From: Deltaproteobacteria bacterium
GTDB taxonomy: Bacteria; Desulfobacterota; SM23-61
NCBI GenBank assembly: GCA_026388915.1
Contig: JAPLIW010000722.1
Location: 1 to 17,518 of the forward strand
Reading direction: 5' to 3'
Length of the DNA: 17,518 bases
Under the pieces are notes generated by a model. The model had not been told where the DNA came from. It searched no databases and saw only the letters and a list, made by a program, of their open reading frames with translations. Positions 1-7,602 of the stretch are shown here, one piece after another. A program made the position numbers and the translations under genes. Every line of letters starts with the position of its first letter. Position 1 is the stretch's first letter.

Positions 1-35
1 CAATCCGCATTCCGCAATCCACATTCCGCAATTCC
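1..35. repeat. Heptamer tandem array, CAATCCG/CATTCCG type
   Basis: Five successive 7-bp units follow the pattern CAnTCCn: CAATCCG at 1-7, CATTCCG at 8-14, CAATCCA at 15-21, CATTCCG at 22-28 and CAATTCC at 29-35. The array starts at the first base, so it may extend to the left. It leads directly into the half-copy of the composite repeat at 36-110. The same heptamers recur at 9652-9672 in front of another copy of that repeat. Confidence 0.75.
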
Positions 36-110
36 GGAGGCCTGCCCGTTCAATGGAATCAAAGGTGCCTCATGATTTCTGCGGGCAATGCCCTTGCCCC
101 CGGGCCGGGT
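36..110 (-). repeat. Half-copy (copy a) of dispersed composite element
   Basis: This stretch matches 9673-9748 closely, with scattered substitutions; both contain the GGAGGCC, GGAATCAAA and CTCATGATTTCTGCG blocks and end in CCCTTGCCCCCGGGCC. The reverse complement of 68-110 also resembles 9556-9600 and 17437-17482. The copy ends about 16 bp before the Shine-Dalgarno site of the DUF917 gene, so it lies in or next to the promoter/leader region of that gene. Seen directly in the sequence; mobility is not shown. Confidence 0.7.
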
Positions 111-136
111 AGCAGACTGAAATCGAGGAGGAAAAC

Positions 137-1273
137 ATGGCTGACTGGAAGATTCGCTCGATGGAAGAGGCGCAGGACCTTGTCTATGGTTGCTGTTTCA
201 TGGGGACCGGCGGGGGAGGAGGTCCGGACATGGGCCTTGACTTGCTGCGCAAAGCCCTGGAGAAGGGTCGGGAGCTGAGGCTCACGGATCCCCAGGATCT
301 CCCGGATGATGCCTGGATCTGCACGGGGGCCTATGTGGGTTCCATCGCTCCCCCTTCGGAAGAGATGCTGGCGCTGAAAGAGCGGCTGGGCCTCGAAAGA
401 AGGGTGGAGCATGAAATCGTGCAGGCGGTGAAAGAGCTCGAATCCTACGTCGGCATCCGGGTTTCCGCCATCGCGGCCTGTGAACTGGGGGGGCTTAACA
501 CGCCCGCTCCCATCAGCGCGGCGGCCGCGCTGGGGATCCCGGCCGTTGACGGGGATTATGCCGGCAGGGCCATTCCGGCCAGCGTCCACCTGAAGATCTC
601 CATCGCCGGGAAAGACATCTGGCCGCGGGCTTTCTGCGATTTTGCCGGTAATACCACGGTCATCAAGCAGGCCTCCAGCCACGCCATGATGGAGCGCATC
701 CAGAAACACCTGAGCATGACCACCATCGGCCTCATCGGCGGAGCCGGGCACCTGCTCAAGGGAAGCGAAATGAAGAAGCTGATCAACCGCGGAAGCATCT
801 CCCGGTGCCTGCGGATCGGGAAGCTGCTGCGCGAGGCCAAAGGCCGGGGAAAGGAAATGGCCGCCTTCCTGGCCCGGGAGCTCGACGGCTGGGTGCTTTT
901 CCAGGGAGTGGTGGGGAAGAAAACCTGGGAAAGCAAACAGGGCTACATGATCGGAGAATACGAAATGAAAGGGGTCGATGATTTTCGCGGCCAATCTTTC
1001 AAGGTATGGTTCCAGAATGAGAATATGATTTCCTGGCTCAACGGAAAACCATATGTCACCTGTCCAGATATCCTCTCGGTGATCAACCTGGAGACGGGCC
1101 TGCCCCCTACCAACGACAAAATCGATTCGGGGGATCGGCTGGCCGTCCTGGGGTTGCGCGCGGTGGAATTCTATCGTCAGCCGGCAGGCCTCAAGGTCTT
1201 GGGGCCTTCCTACTTCGGCTTCGATATCCCGTACCGGCCCATCGAGTCGATTCTGGCCGCCAAGCCAGCTTAA
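137..1273 (+). CDS. DUF917 family protein (S-methylthiohydantoin desulfurase/hydantoinase-like)
   Basis: 378 residues, a full-length member of the DUF917 family as I recognise it. Residues 21-33 carry the glycine-rich FMGTGGGGGPDMG motif, and 114-148 hold the family core (CELGGLN, then AAALGIPAVDGD and GRAIP). Family knowledge: DUF917 proteins often sit beside hydantoinase/oxoprolinase genes, and one branch desulfurises S-methylthiohydantoin; the substrate here is unknown. A strong AGGAGG lies 5 bp before the ATG at 137, which fixes the start. It is followed after 22 bp by a TIGR04076-type gene and then by a peptide-type ABC uptake system, suggesting the protein acts on an imported cyclic amide or peptide-like compound in the cytoplasm (inference). 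No hydantoinase HyuA/HyuB is present in the window. Family assignment fairly sure, reaction not. Confidence 0.85.
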   Translation: MADWKIRSMEEAQDLVYGCCFMGTGGGGGPDMGLDLLRKALEKGRELRLTDPQDLPDDAWICTGAYVGSIAPPSEEMLALKERLGLERRVEHEIVQAVKELESYVGIRVSAIAACELGGLNTPAPISAAAALGIPAVDGDYAGRAIPASVHLKISIAGKDIWPRAFCDFAGNTTVIKQASSHAMMERIQKHLSMTTIGLIGGAGHLLKGSEMKKLINRGSISRCLRIGKLLREAKGRGKEMAAFLARELDGWVLFQGVVGKKTWESKQGYMIGEYEMKGVDDFRGQSFKVWFQNENMISWLNGKPYVTCPDILSVINLETGLPPTNDKIDSGDRLAVLGLRAVEFYRQPAGLKVLGPSYFGFDIPYRPIESILAAKPA

Positions 1274-1295
1274 TAAACCGAGCCCGGAGAGAATC

Positions 1296-1568
1296 ATGTC
1301 CAAATTCAAAGTGGAGATCGAAAAAATCCTGGAGCGGGGCGTTTGTCCGTTCGGGTTCAAGGCCGGCGATACCTTTGTTTTCGAAGACAAAGGCGTGCCG
1401 CAGACTTTCCCCAACTTCTGCGCCTGGGCATTTCATGAGATGACTCCCGCTCTATTCACCCTGAAATACGGCGGGCGGTTCCCCTGGGAATCCGAGCCGG
1501 GCGTGGCGCGGATCTCCTGCTCGGATTCGAAGAACCCCGTGGTCTTTAAAATCACCCTGCTGGCGTAG
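1296..1568 (+). CDS. TIGR04076 family small protein
   Basis: 90 residues. The protein shows the layout I associate with TIGR04076: CPFGFKAGD at residues 17-25, FCAWAF at 41-46, YGGRFPW at 58-64, a third cysteine at 75 (SCSD) and the C-terminal NPVVFKI. Three conserved-looking cysteines (17, 42, 75) could bind a metal or act in redox chemistry, but no function is established for the family that I know of. GGAGAG stands 4 bp before the ATG. It is 22 bp downstream of the DUF917 gene and in the same direction, so the two are probably cotranscribed. There is no signal peptide, so it should be cytoplasmic. No truncation or unusual feature seen. Confidence 0.8.
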   Translation: MSKFKVEIEKILERGVCPFGFKAGDTFVFEDKGVPQTFPNFCAWAFHEMTPALFTLKYGGRFPWESEPGVARISCSDSKNPVVFKITLLA

Positions 1569-1907
1569 CGCCTTGAACGGAGACTGGCAGGCAGATTTGG
1601 ATCTTTTCCTGTCGGTTCCTCGGCCCTGCCGGGGATGCTTCCAGATCAAGGGGAGGAACGTCCCGAAAGAGTCGATCGGGCTTTACTGCGCGGGCCAGGA
1701 GCAAGCAGGGTCTTCCTTCTGGAAAAAATCCGGTAATCGTGTTTGCCCGCCCGTAATGGGGCGAAGAGCTGAGGAGGTGATGCGGCAATCGATAAATCGG
1801 GAATCGCTTCGGGGATTTAGAAGGCAGGAAAGCGCAGATGAGGGAGGGCAGCGGTTCCATTCATGCGGATCCCTCAAGGTACTCGAGACCAAAAGGAGGA
1901 TGGACAG
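1569..1907 (+). other. 339-bp gap before the solute-binding protein; no convincing gene
   Basis: An open frame runs through this gap (TTG at 1573 to 1956), but its product has no recognisable family, has scattered Cys and Trp, and overruns the start of the solute-binding protein. An AGGAGG near 1773 is followed too closely by an ATG and leads only into that frame. I see no clear sigma70 promoter or known riboswitch. The gap is long enough for a promoter or leader for the transporter genes, so the transporter need not share a transcript with the two genes upstream. Confidence 0.5.
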
Positions 1908-3536
1908 ATGGCAAAGCGGAACATTGGCATCATGTTGTTGGCTTGCGCAATGGTAGTGTTAGGGCCGGGGGGGAAGGCCCTGGATTGGGACTTGGCCCAG
2001 GGAGCCGAATCTCCGGGGGCCAAAGCTTCCAGCCGACCCATGGTTTGGGCGGTGAAAACGGAAGCGCGGGGCCTGGATCCCCACCAGTTTGACTACGACT
2101 ACGACCAGAAACCCCAGCGGGCCTCTCTGGAACCCTTGATGGAGTATAAGGTCATGCCCGACCGCTCGGTGAAGATCGTGGGTGTGCTGGCCGAGTCTTG
2201 GAAGGGTTCGGCCGATGCCAAGGTCTGGACTTTTCAACTCCGAAAAGGCGTCAAGTTTCATGACAACACTCCCTGGAACGCGCAGGCGGCCAAGTGGAAC
2301 TTTGAGCGGCTCTTTGCCCTGAACAAGGTGCCGGCCACCCGGATTCCGCAGAATGCCTGGCCCGAGAAGGGCGGCATCGAGGCGGTGGACGACCTGACCC
2401 TGCGTATTACCCTTAAAAATCCTTTCGCCCCTTTTATCGAGACCCTGGTGAAGAAATACATGATCAGCCCCGCGGCCGCCAAGGCCAACGAAAAGAACAA
2501 CGACTGGGGCCAGGCCTGGTGCAGTGAGAACATGGTCGGTACGGGGCCTTATCTGATGGAGAAGTGGGTCAAGGGGCAATACGTGAGCTTCAAGCAATAT
2601 CCCGCTTACTGGGGGGGATGGGCGGGCAAGCATGCCCAGCGGATTATTTTACGGTATGTGCCGGAGGCCGCCACCCACCGGCTGCTTCTGACCAAGGGCG
2701 ATGTGGACCTGTCCGAGAAGATCGAGCTTGATGATCTGGATCAGATAGCCAAGGTTCCCGGGGTGGTGGTCGAGCAGCACCGCGTCCCCCGTCTGATCCA
2801 CCTGTACATGATCCAGCAGGGACCTTTCAGGGATGTCCGCGTGCGCGAGGCCATGGCCCACGCCTTTGACTACGGCGCTTTTATCAACGGGGTGTGGAAA
2901 GGACGGGCTTCCAAGCCATTGAGCCCTCTGCCATCGGCCATCTGGGCCTTTACGCCGCAGCCAGAGATCAAGCAGGATTTAAACATGGCCAAGAAACTCC
3001 TGGCCGAGGCCGGCTATGCTCAGGGCGGCTTCACGGTGACCATTTATATTCTTTCCTCCTATGGCTGGTTCCAACCCCGGGAGGCTCAGATTCTGCAGGC
3101 CAACCTCAAACCGCTAGGCATCGAATCGAAGATCCAGGATATACCGGACGCCGGGGCCTTCGTCTCCGCCATAAAGAAGCCCGATGTCGGGCCGGCGTTC
3201 TATGCCTGGACCTTTGCCAACGCCTATGATGATCCGGAAGACAACCTCCGGCGCACCTATCGCTCCGACGGTTCCCTGAATTTTTTTGGGTATAAAAACC
3301 CGCAGCTCGATGAATTAATCGACAAGGGAGCGATCATCATCGATCAGAAGGAAAGAATGGGGATTTATAAGGAAATCCAAAAGCGGGTTTGGGAGGATTA
3401 CCCCGGGCTTTTTACCGCCGAAGAGCAATGGTTCATCACCCGGCGGGATACGCTCCACGGGTATGATTTCTACCCCTTTGTGATCAACATGTCCCCCAAC
3501 TGGTACCTCATGTGGGTCTCTGATAAGACCCCCTGA
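1908..3536 (+). CDS. ABC transporter substrate-binding protein, family 5 (peptide/nickel type)
   Basis: 542 residues from the ATG at 1908, chosen because AAAAGGAGG lies 8 bp before it and the product then begins with a signal peptide (MAKRNIG, then a hydrophobic run, cleavage probably around residues 28-33). An in-frame ATG at 1863 would add 15 non-signal residues. The mature part has the SBP_bac_5 pattern: LDPHQFDYDYDQ near the start, LAESW and WTFQLRKGVKFHDNTPWNA (the family signature), MVGTGPYLMEKWVKG, and VREAMAHAFDY in the second lobe. Length is typical. The protein would bind a peptide, amide or metal-chelate ligand in the periplasm and deliver it to the two permeases encoded downstream. 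Ligand cannot be told from sequence; the DUF917 gene upstream hints at a cyclic amide or modified amino acid. LLAC at residues 10-13 resembles a lipobox, but lies too early in the signal. Confidence 0.93.
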   Translation: MAKRNIGIMLLACAMVVLGPGGKALDWDLAQGAESPGAKASSRPMVWAVKTEARGLDPHQFDYDYDQKPQRASLEPLMEYKVMPDRSVKIVGVLAESWKGSADAKVWTFQLRKGVKFHDNTPWNAQAAKWNFERLFALNKVPATRIPQNAWPEKGGIEAVDDLTLRITLKNPFAPFIETLVKKYMISPAAAKANEKNNDWGQAWCSENMVGTGPYLMEKWVKGQYVSFKQYPAYWGGWAGKHAQRIILRYVPEAATHRLLLTKGDVDLSEKIELDDLDQIAKVPGVVVEQHRVPRLIHLYMIQQGPFRDVRVREAMAHAFDYGAFINGVWKGRASKPLSPLPSAIWAFTPQPEIKQDLNMAKKLLAEAGYAQGGFTVTIYILSSYGWFQPREAQILQANLKPLGIESKIQDIPDAGAFVSAIKKPDVGPAFYAWTFANAYDDPEDNLRRTYRSDGSLNFFGYKNPQLDELIDKGAIIIDQKERMGIYKEIQKRVWEDYPGLFTAEEQWFITRRDTLHGYDFYPFVINMSPNWYLMWVSDKTP

Positions 3537-3755
3537 GGAAAGTTCACTGGGGTATGCCTCCGTCCGGGCTCTTTGGCAGCGGATCCTTGCGGCCGAGTGG
3601 CCGCCAGGTAAATGCCAAAGGGCCTCGACGCGGGGCCGACTGTTGGATCAAAGGACGGATGGTTCAGCAGGCGCCAAGCTGCGGAGAACCGGGCATTTCC
3701 AGGGGCCGGGAGCACCGGGAACCGGTCCGCCTGCCGGCCTGATGGGTGCAACGGA
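3537..3755 (+). other. 219-bp gap between binding protein and first permease, with a short GC hairpin
   Basis: The only structure I see is GCGGCC at 3589-3594 facing GGCCGC at 3599-3604 with a 4-base loop, with no T-run after it. Hairpins at this place in ABC operons often protect the abundant binding-protein mRNA; that role is inferred here. An open frame from 3612 reads into the permease, but its first 48 residues do not look like a permease N-terminus. Confidence 0.35.
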
Positions 3756-4763
3756 ATGGGAAAATATTTGCTGCGCAGGATGTTCACCCTCATCTTCGTT
3801 TTGTGGGGCATGTCTCTGGTCACCTTCTCCATTTCCAACGTGGTCCCCGTGGACCCCGCGGCGGCCGCTGCCGGCATGGAAGGAAGCCCCGAGGTGATCG
3901 AGCGGATCCGCAAAGAGTTGGGTCTCGACCGGCCGCTTCATGAACAGTACCTGCGCTACATGGGAAACATTTTGCTTAAAGGGGACCTGGGCTACTCCAT
4001 CCTGAACAAGCGGCCCGTCCTGCAGGACATCATCACCTTTCTCCCGGCCAGCATCGAGCTGGCGGTTTTCAGCCTGCTCCTCTGCACGGTCTGCGGCATC
4101 CTACTGGGAATCTTTACCGCTACCCGGGCGGGCGGCTTTGCGGATGCGCTGGTCCGGGTGTTTGCTGTGGGGGGGGTAGCCATGCCGGTATTCTGGCTGG
4201 CTTTGCTCATGCAACTTGTGTTTTACGGCATCCTGGGGTGGTTTCCGGATGGAGGACGCCTTGGATGGCAGTTTGAAGCCCCTCCCAGCATGACCCATCT
4301 GTATCTGGCCGACAGTCTTCTGGCCGGCCAGGGATCGGTTTTCCTGGATGCCCTGAAGCATTTGATCCTGCCGGGTTTCACCTTGGCTTTGGCAAACATC
4401 GCCATTGTAACCCGCATGACTCGATCTAGCCTGCTGGAGGTACTGCACCAGGACTACATCAAGGCCGCCAGGGCCCGGGGGTTGTCCCACCTGCGGGTTT
4501 TAATCCGGCATGCTCTGAAGAACGCCTTGATTCCGGTCGTCACGGTCATCGGGCTGCAGCTGGGGCATCTCATTGCCTGGGTTTTCCTGGTGGAGATCAT
4601 CTTCTCCTGGCCGGGGATTGGGTCCTACATGGTGCGTTCCATCGTCAACCTTGATTTTCCGGCGGTCATGGGGTGCACCCTGTTCACCTCGTTTATCTAT
4701 GTCTTTATTAACCTAGCCGTGGATGTGATCTATTTGATCCTCGATCCGCGTATTTCCTACTGA
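3756..4763 (+). CDS. ABC transporter permease, DppB/OppB type
   Basis: 335 residues. The ATG at 3756 gives MGKYLLRRMFTLIFVLWGM, the usual short basic N-terminus and first membrane helix of DppB-like proteins; there is no strong Shine-Dalgarno (only ACGGA). The first periplasmic region has the family pattern KELGLDRPLHEQYLRY followed by GDLGYS. Several membrane helices follow, with the EAA loop at DYIKAARARGLSHLRVLIRHA, where the ATPase docks, and the C-terminal SWPGIGSYMV and LDPRISY. It pairs with the permease starting 18 bp downstream to form the inner-membrane channel of a peptide-type importer. Length is normal. Confidence 0.93.
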   Translation: MGKYLLRRMFTLIFVLWGMSLVTFSISNVVPVDPAAAAAGMEGSPEVIERIRKELGLDRPLHEQYLRYMGNILLKGDLGYSILNKRPVLQDIITFLPASIELAVFSLLLCTVCGILLGIFTATRAGGFADALVRVFAVGGVAMPVFWLALLMQLVFYGILGWFPDGGRLGWQFEAPPSMTHLYLADSLLAGQGSVFLDALKHLILPGFTLALANIAIVTRMTRSSLLEVLHQDYIKAARARGLSHLRVLIRHALKNALIPVVTVIGLQLGHLIAWVFLVEIIFSWPGIGSYMVRSIVNLDFPAVMGCTLFTSFIYVFINLAVDVIYLILDPRISY

Positions 4764-4781
4764 CCTGGAAAGAGGTATCCA

Positions 4782-5693
4782 ATGAGGAAAGAGATCGGCC
4801 AAGAAGCATCGATGGCGCCCTCCCAGGAGGTTTCGGGAGGAATTCGCAAAGCCCGTCCTTTTTGGAAGCGCGCATTCCGTAACGTGGGGGCGGTTCTGGG
4901 GATCGCCCTGCTGGCGCTGGTTACTCTCGTTGGGATTTTTGCACCGCAGATCAGCCCCTATGATCCGCTGGCCATCGACATGTCGCAGAAATTTCAACCC
5001 CCGTCCGGTCAGCATCTGTTCGGCACGGACGAACTGGGCCGCGACATGTTCAGCCGGGTGGTCATGGGCACGAGGATCTCCTTTCAGGTGGCCGGTGAAG
5101 TGCTGGTGATCGCCGGAACGATCGGCATTTTTCTGGGCATTCTCGCCGGGTACCGTGGCGGGATCGTGGACGAGATCATCATGCGCGCCGCGGATATTTT
5201 TCTAGCTTTCCCTTCCTTTCTTCTGGCCATGGCCATTGTGGCCGCCCTGGGGGCCAGCATCCAGAATGCGATTCTGGCTATTGCCATCGCGTGGTGGCCC
5301 CGCTACGCCCGGCTGCTGCGAGGACAAGTGCTGGCCGTTAAGAACATGCCCTTTGTCGATGCCGCCCGCAGTATAGGGGCCGGAGACTTGCGGGTCATGC
5401 TGCGGCATGTGCTTCCCAACTGTCTGGCGCCCCTGGTGGTCCAGTTCACCACCGATGCGGGTGCAGCCATTCTCAGCACCTCGGCGCTGAGTTTCGTTCA
5501 GCTAGGGGCTCGGCCACCCATGCCCGAGTGGGGGCTGATGATCTCCCAGGGGCGCAATTTCATCGTCAACTACTGGTGGATTCCCACCTTTCCCGGGTTG
5601 GCCATTGCCCTGGCCGTGGGGGGGTTCATGTTTTTGGGAGACGGCCTGCGGGATCTCTGGGACCCGCAGCTGAGGGGGCGCGGCCGGTTCTGA
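4782..5693 (+). CDS. ABC transporter permease, DppC/OppC type
   Basis: 303 residues. Residues 1-29 are a cytoplasmic basic tail, followed by a first membrane helix (VGAVLGIALLALVTLVGIFA). The diagnostic HLFGTDELGRDMFSRV sequence comes next, then five further helices with the EAA loop PFVDAARSIGAGDLRVMLRHV, and the C-terminal end GLRDLWDPQLRGRG. AAGAGG stands before the ATG at 4782, only 18 bp after the first permease, so the two are translated from one message. An ATP-binding gene (DppD/DppF) would normally follow directly; here the next gene is a 68-residue Cys protein and then a glycosyltransferase on the other strand. Confidence 0.93.
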   Translation: MRKEIGQEASMAPSQEVSGGIRKARPFWKRAFRNVGAVLGIALLALVTLVGIFAPQISPYDPLAIDMSQKFQPPSGQHLFGTDELGRDMFSRVVMGTRISFQVAGEVLVIAGTIGIFLGILAGYRGGIVDEIIMRAADIFLAFPSFLLAMAIVAALGASIQNAILAIAIAWWPRYARLLRGQVLAVKNMPFVDAARSIGAGDLRVMLRHVLPNCLAPLVVQFTTDAGAAILSTSALSFVQLGARPPMPEWGLMISQGRNFIVNYWWIPTFPGLAIALAVGGFMFLGDGLRDLWDPQLRGRGRF

Positions 5694-5802
5694 TTTACAG
5701 TCCAACGTCAATTAGCAAAAAGACGCAGAACCGTTTGGTGGAATGAAAGGAAACTTGCCTTCCTGTGGGGTAAAAAGTATCATATTCGCAGGAGGGGTAG
5801 CC

Positions 5803-6009
5803 ATGAAACAGGCGTCAAAATGGAACGTCCGGCCGATGAAGTGCCCGGAAGGGAAGGGGAAGGCGGAACTGCTGCTCGAGTGGAAGGTGGGGAAGGGGAG
5901 AAAAATCCTTCGCAGCGTGAGCTGTGACCCTCCCCAGTTGACCCACTACAGCGGCACGGACTGCAAGTGGGTATGCCTGGAAAAGATCTCGGCCAAGAAA
6001 AAATCGTAG
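5803..6009 (+). CDS. Small four-cysteine protein, unknown function
   Basis: 68 residues from the ATG at 5803, preceded by GGAGGGG at the right distance; an upstream in-frame ATG at 5743 has no ribosome site. Cysteines are at 14 (MKCPEGKGKAELL), 41 (SVSCDPP), 54 and 58 (DCKWVCLE), which would suit a zinc or iron site made from four Cys; this is inference. No signal peptide and no membrane helix, and the C-terminus is basic. It lies 109 bp after the DppC-type gene and may be a separate unit. I do not recognise a named family, though the tight Cys and Gly pattern suggests a conserved protein rather than a chance frame. Confidence 0.7.
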   Translation: MKQASKWNVRPMKCPEGKGKAELLLEWKVGKGRKILRSVSCDPPQLTHYSGTDCKWVCLEKISAKKKS

Positions 6010-6088
6010 CTGAAGGAGGGCCCTCTTTATTACCTTGGGGGGACGAGACTGCTTCCCCCACCCCTGAGGGTGCCATGGGGAAAGCCTT

Positions 6089-7210
6089 TCAGGTAAGCAT
6101 TCTTTTCTGAGGACCGCTCTCCAGCAAGCTCTTGTAAACCTCCTCGGTTCTCGCGATCGTCCGGCTGAAAGAATAATCCTTCCATACCGTCTCTTTCGCC
6201 TTTTGGGCCATTTTTCGGCTCTCCTCCCTGTTTTGATGGACCCATAAAATTGCATCGCTCAGGGCACGGGCATCCGCAGGAGGGACCAGGATCCCGGTTT
6301 GCCCATTCGTGACCACGTCTTCAATCCCTCCCACAAAGGTGGAGATCACTGGTATCCCCATAGCCATGGCCTGTAGGATGCCCTGCGGGGCGGCCTCATT
6401 GGTGTAGGAGGGGAATACGAAAAGGTCCAGGCTCTTTAATATCTGGGGGACGTCTTCGCGATAGCCCGCCATGATCACCTTTCCGGTCAGGCCGTTTTCC
6501 CGGATAAATTCCTTTATGGTTTCTTCCTGGGGGCCGCTTCCGGCGATCAGCAGTTTCAGGTTCGGGATTCTTTCCCCCAGGGCTTTTACCGCTTCCAGCA
6601 GGTACAGGTGCCCCTTCCATTTTCGCAGCATCGAAACCACTCCCAGCAGAAATTCACCCGGCCGCAGGTTGAATTCCTTTCTTACCAGGTCGCCCTTGAT
6701 CCCCGCAGAGAACTTCTGCTCATCGATTCCCGCGGGAATGGAAACGATCTTCCGGGGATCATAGCCGTTCACCTCGATCATCCTTTTGCGGACGGCTTCT
6801 CCGCTGGTGATGATCCGGTCGGCGAGCTTCATGTACAGGAAATAGGAGAAGCAATTGGTCCGGACGGGAATGCCGAGATGCCGGCTACGGACCACTGGAA
6901 TGCCCGATAATTTGGAAGCCAGGGAGCAGCACCAGCTGTCAACCGAGCTGTGGGTATGAACCAGGTCGATCGAATTCTTTTGAATCGCCCGGGCGCAGCC
7001 CAGGATCGCCAGGGGGTCAATGGCAGCTCTCATGCGCAGGGAAATGACCGGTATCCCTTTATCCCGGGCGGCCTTTTGGATCCCGCTGCCGGGCTGGCAG
7101 GCAATCATCATCCCGTATCCCCTTTTCACGAATTCCAGGGATTCCTGGATGATGCGGACCTCCTGTCCGCCCCATCCCTTAGACCATTCCGTATGCAGGA
7201 TCCGGTACAT
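6089..7210 (-). CDS. Glycosyltransferase, GT4 family
   Basis: 373 residues, full length for a GT-B fold GT4 enzyme, which transfers a sugar from an activated nucleotide donor to a growing glycan or lipid at the cytoplasmic face. The N-terminal acceptor half has the GWGGQE glycine motif (residues 12-17) and VHTHSSVDSW; the C-terminal donor half has GVVSMLRKWKGH, IAGSGPQEE, MAGYREDV and NEAAPQGILQAMAMGIPVIS. In the usual E-x7-E donor motif the second Glu is replaced by Gln (GILQAM), a variant also found in other GT4 proteins. It stands alone: its 3' end faces the four-Cys gene and its start faces a repeat-rich gap. There is no polysaccharide cluster around it, so the glycan cannot be named. Start at ATG 7210 has only a weak AGGGA. 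Confidence 0.92.
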   Translation of the reverse strand: MYRILHTEWSKGWGGQEVRIIQESLEFVKRGYGMMIACQPGSGIQKAARDKGIPVISLRMRAAIDPLAILGCARAIQKNSIDLVHTHSSVDSWCCSLASKLSGIPVVRSRHLGIPVRTNCFSYFLYMKLADRIITSGEAVRKRMIEVNGYDPRKIVSIPAGIDEQKFSAGIKGDLVRKEFNLRPGEFLLGVVSMLRKWKGHLYLLEAVKALGERIPNLKLLIAGSGPQEETIKEFIRENGLTGKVIMAGYREDVPQILKSLDLFVFPSYTNEAAPQGILQAMAMGIPVISTFVGGIEDVVTNGQTGILVPPADARALSDAILWVHQNREESRKMAQKAKETVWKDYSFSRTIARTEEVYKSLLESGPQKRMLT

Positions 7211-7303
7211 CTATTTTCCCTGAAGGATTTCCCCCAAAACCTTCTTCTTTTAGATGGCGGCCCCACCTAGCCGTGCGCTAGGCCTACCGGCGAGGGTACA
7301 TAT

Positions 7304-7342
7304 GTAGGGGCATCCCGCCTCGGCCGGACATCGTGCCCCTAC
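7304..7342. repeat. GTAGGGGCA inverted repeat (copy 1)
   Basis: GTAGGGGCA at 7304-7312 faces TGCCCCTAC at 7334-7342 across a 21-base spacer. Just to the left is another small inverted repeat, CCTAGC at 7266-7271 with GCTAGG at 7277-7282, and CCGGCGAGG/CCTCGGCCGG near 7288 and 7318 may pair as well, so 7266-7342 is a compact structured block. The arms are the same as those of the perfect palindrome at 8182-8209. The block lies in the 392-bp gap upstream of both the GT4 gene and the small protein gene, and no gene is evident in that gap. Confidence 0.75.
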
Positions 7343-7534
7343 CGATTCGATGAAGTATATTAAACCTTTACGTGCAGATAGGTCTCGGCTTGCAGCAAAG
7401 CTCCGAATTGTACCCATGGAGCTATACCAATTTTCCATAGCACGATCCTTGAGTGAGAGCAACTCCCTTCCACTCCCTTTCGCCAAAGGCATTTGCTTTC
7501 ATTCACGGTTTTTGCTACCATGATAAAGAAGTTC

Positions 7535-7566
7535 TTGACACAGGGAACCTTTTCCCAAAAAATAAA
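7535..7566 (+). promoter_or_regulatory. Candidate promoter with consensus -35 TTGACA
   Basis: TTGACA at 7535-7540 is a perfect sigma70 -35 box. The -10 side is poor: AAAAAT at 7558-7563 gives a 17-bp spacer and AATAAA at 7561-7566 gives 20 bp. The spacer contains the inverted repeat GGGAA-cctt-TTCCC (7543-7556), which could be an operator. It lies about 40 bp before the small protein gene that leads to tatA. Inference only. Confidence 0.35.
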
Positions 7567-7602
7567 AACAGAAATACCGCTTGAATGCAGGTTCGATTCC
7601 GC

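Noticed and set aside
59..1414. Long 451-residue open frame on the minus strand across the DUF917 gene.
   Set aside because: It is antisense to a gene with a clear family, ribosome site and start; its product is low in family signal and rich in Gly, His and Pro, as expected for a GC-rich shadow frame.
1935..1946. Lipoprotein signal (LLAC at residues 10-13) in the family 5 binding protein.
   Set aside because: The Cys comes after only about five hydrophobic residues and the hydrophobic run continues past it, so a normal signal peptide is more likely.
1573..1956. 127-residue frame between the TIGR04076 gene and the binding protein.
   Set aside because: TTG start without ribosome site, overlaps the signal peptide region of the binding protein and has no recognisable features.
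6016..6025. GAGGGCCCTC palindrome just after the four-Cys gene as a terminator.
   Set aside because: It is a loop-free 10-bp palindrome; an RNA hairpin would need to open the centre and only a short mixed T stretch follows. Too weak to call.
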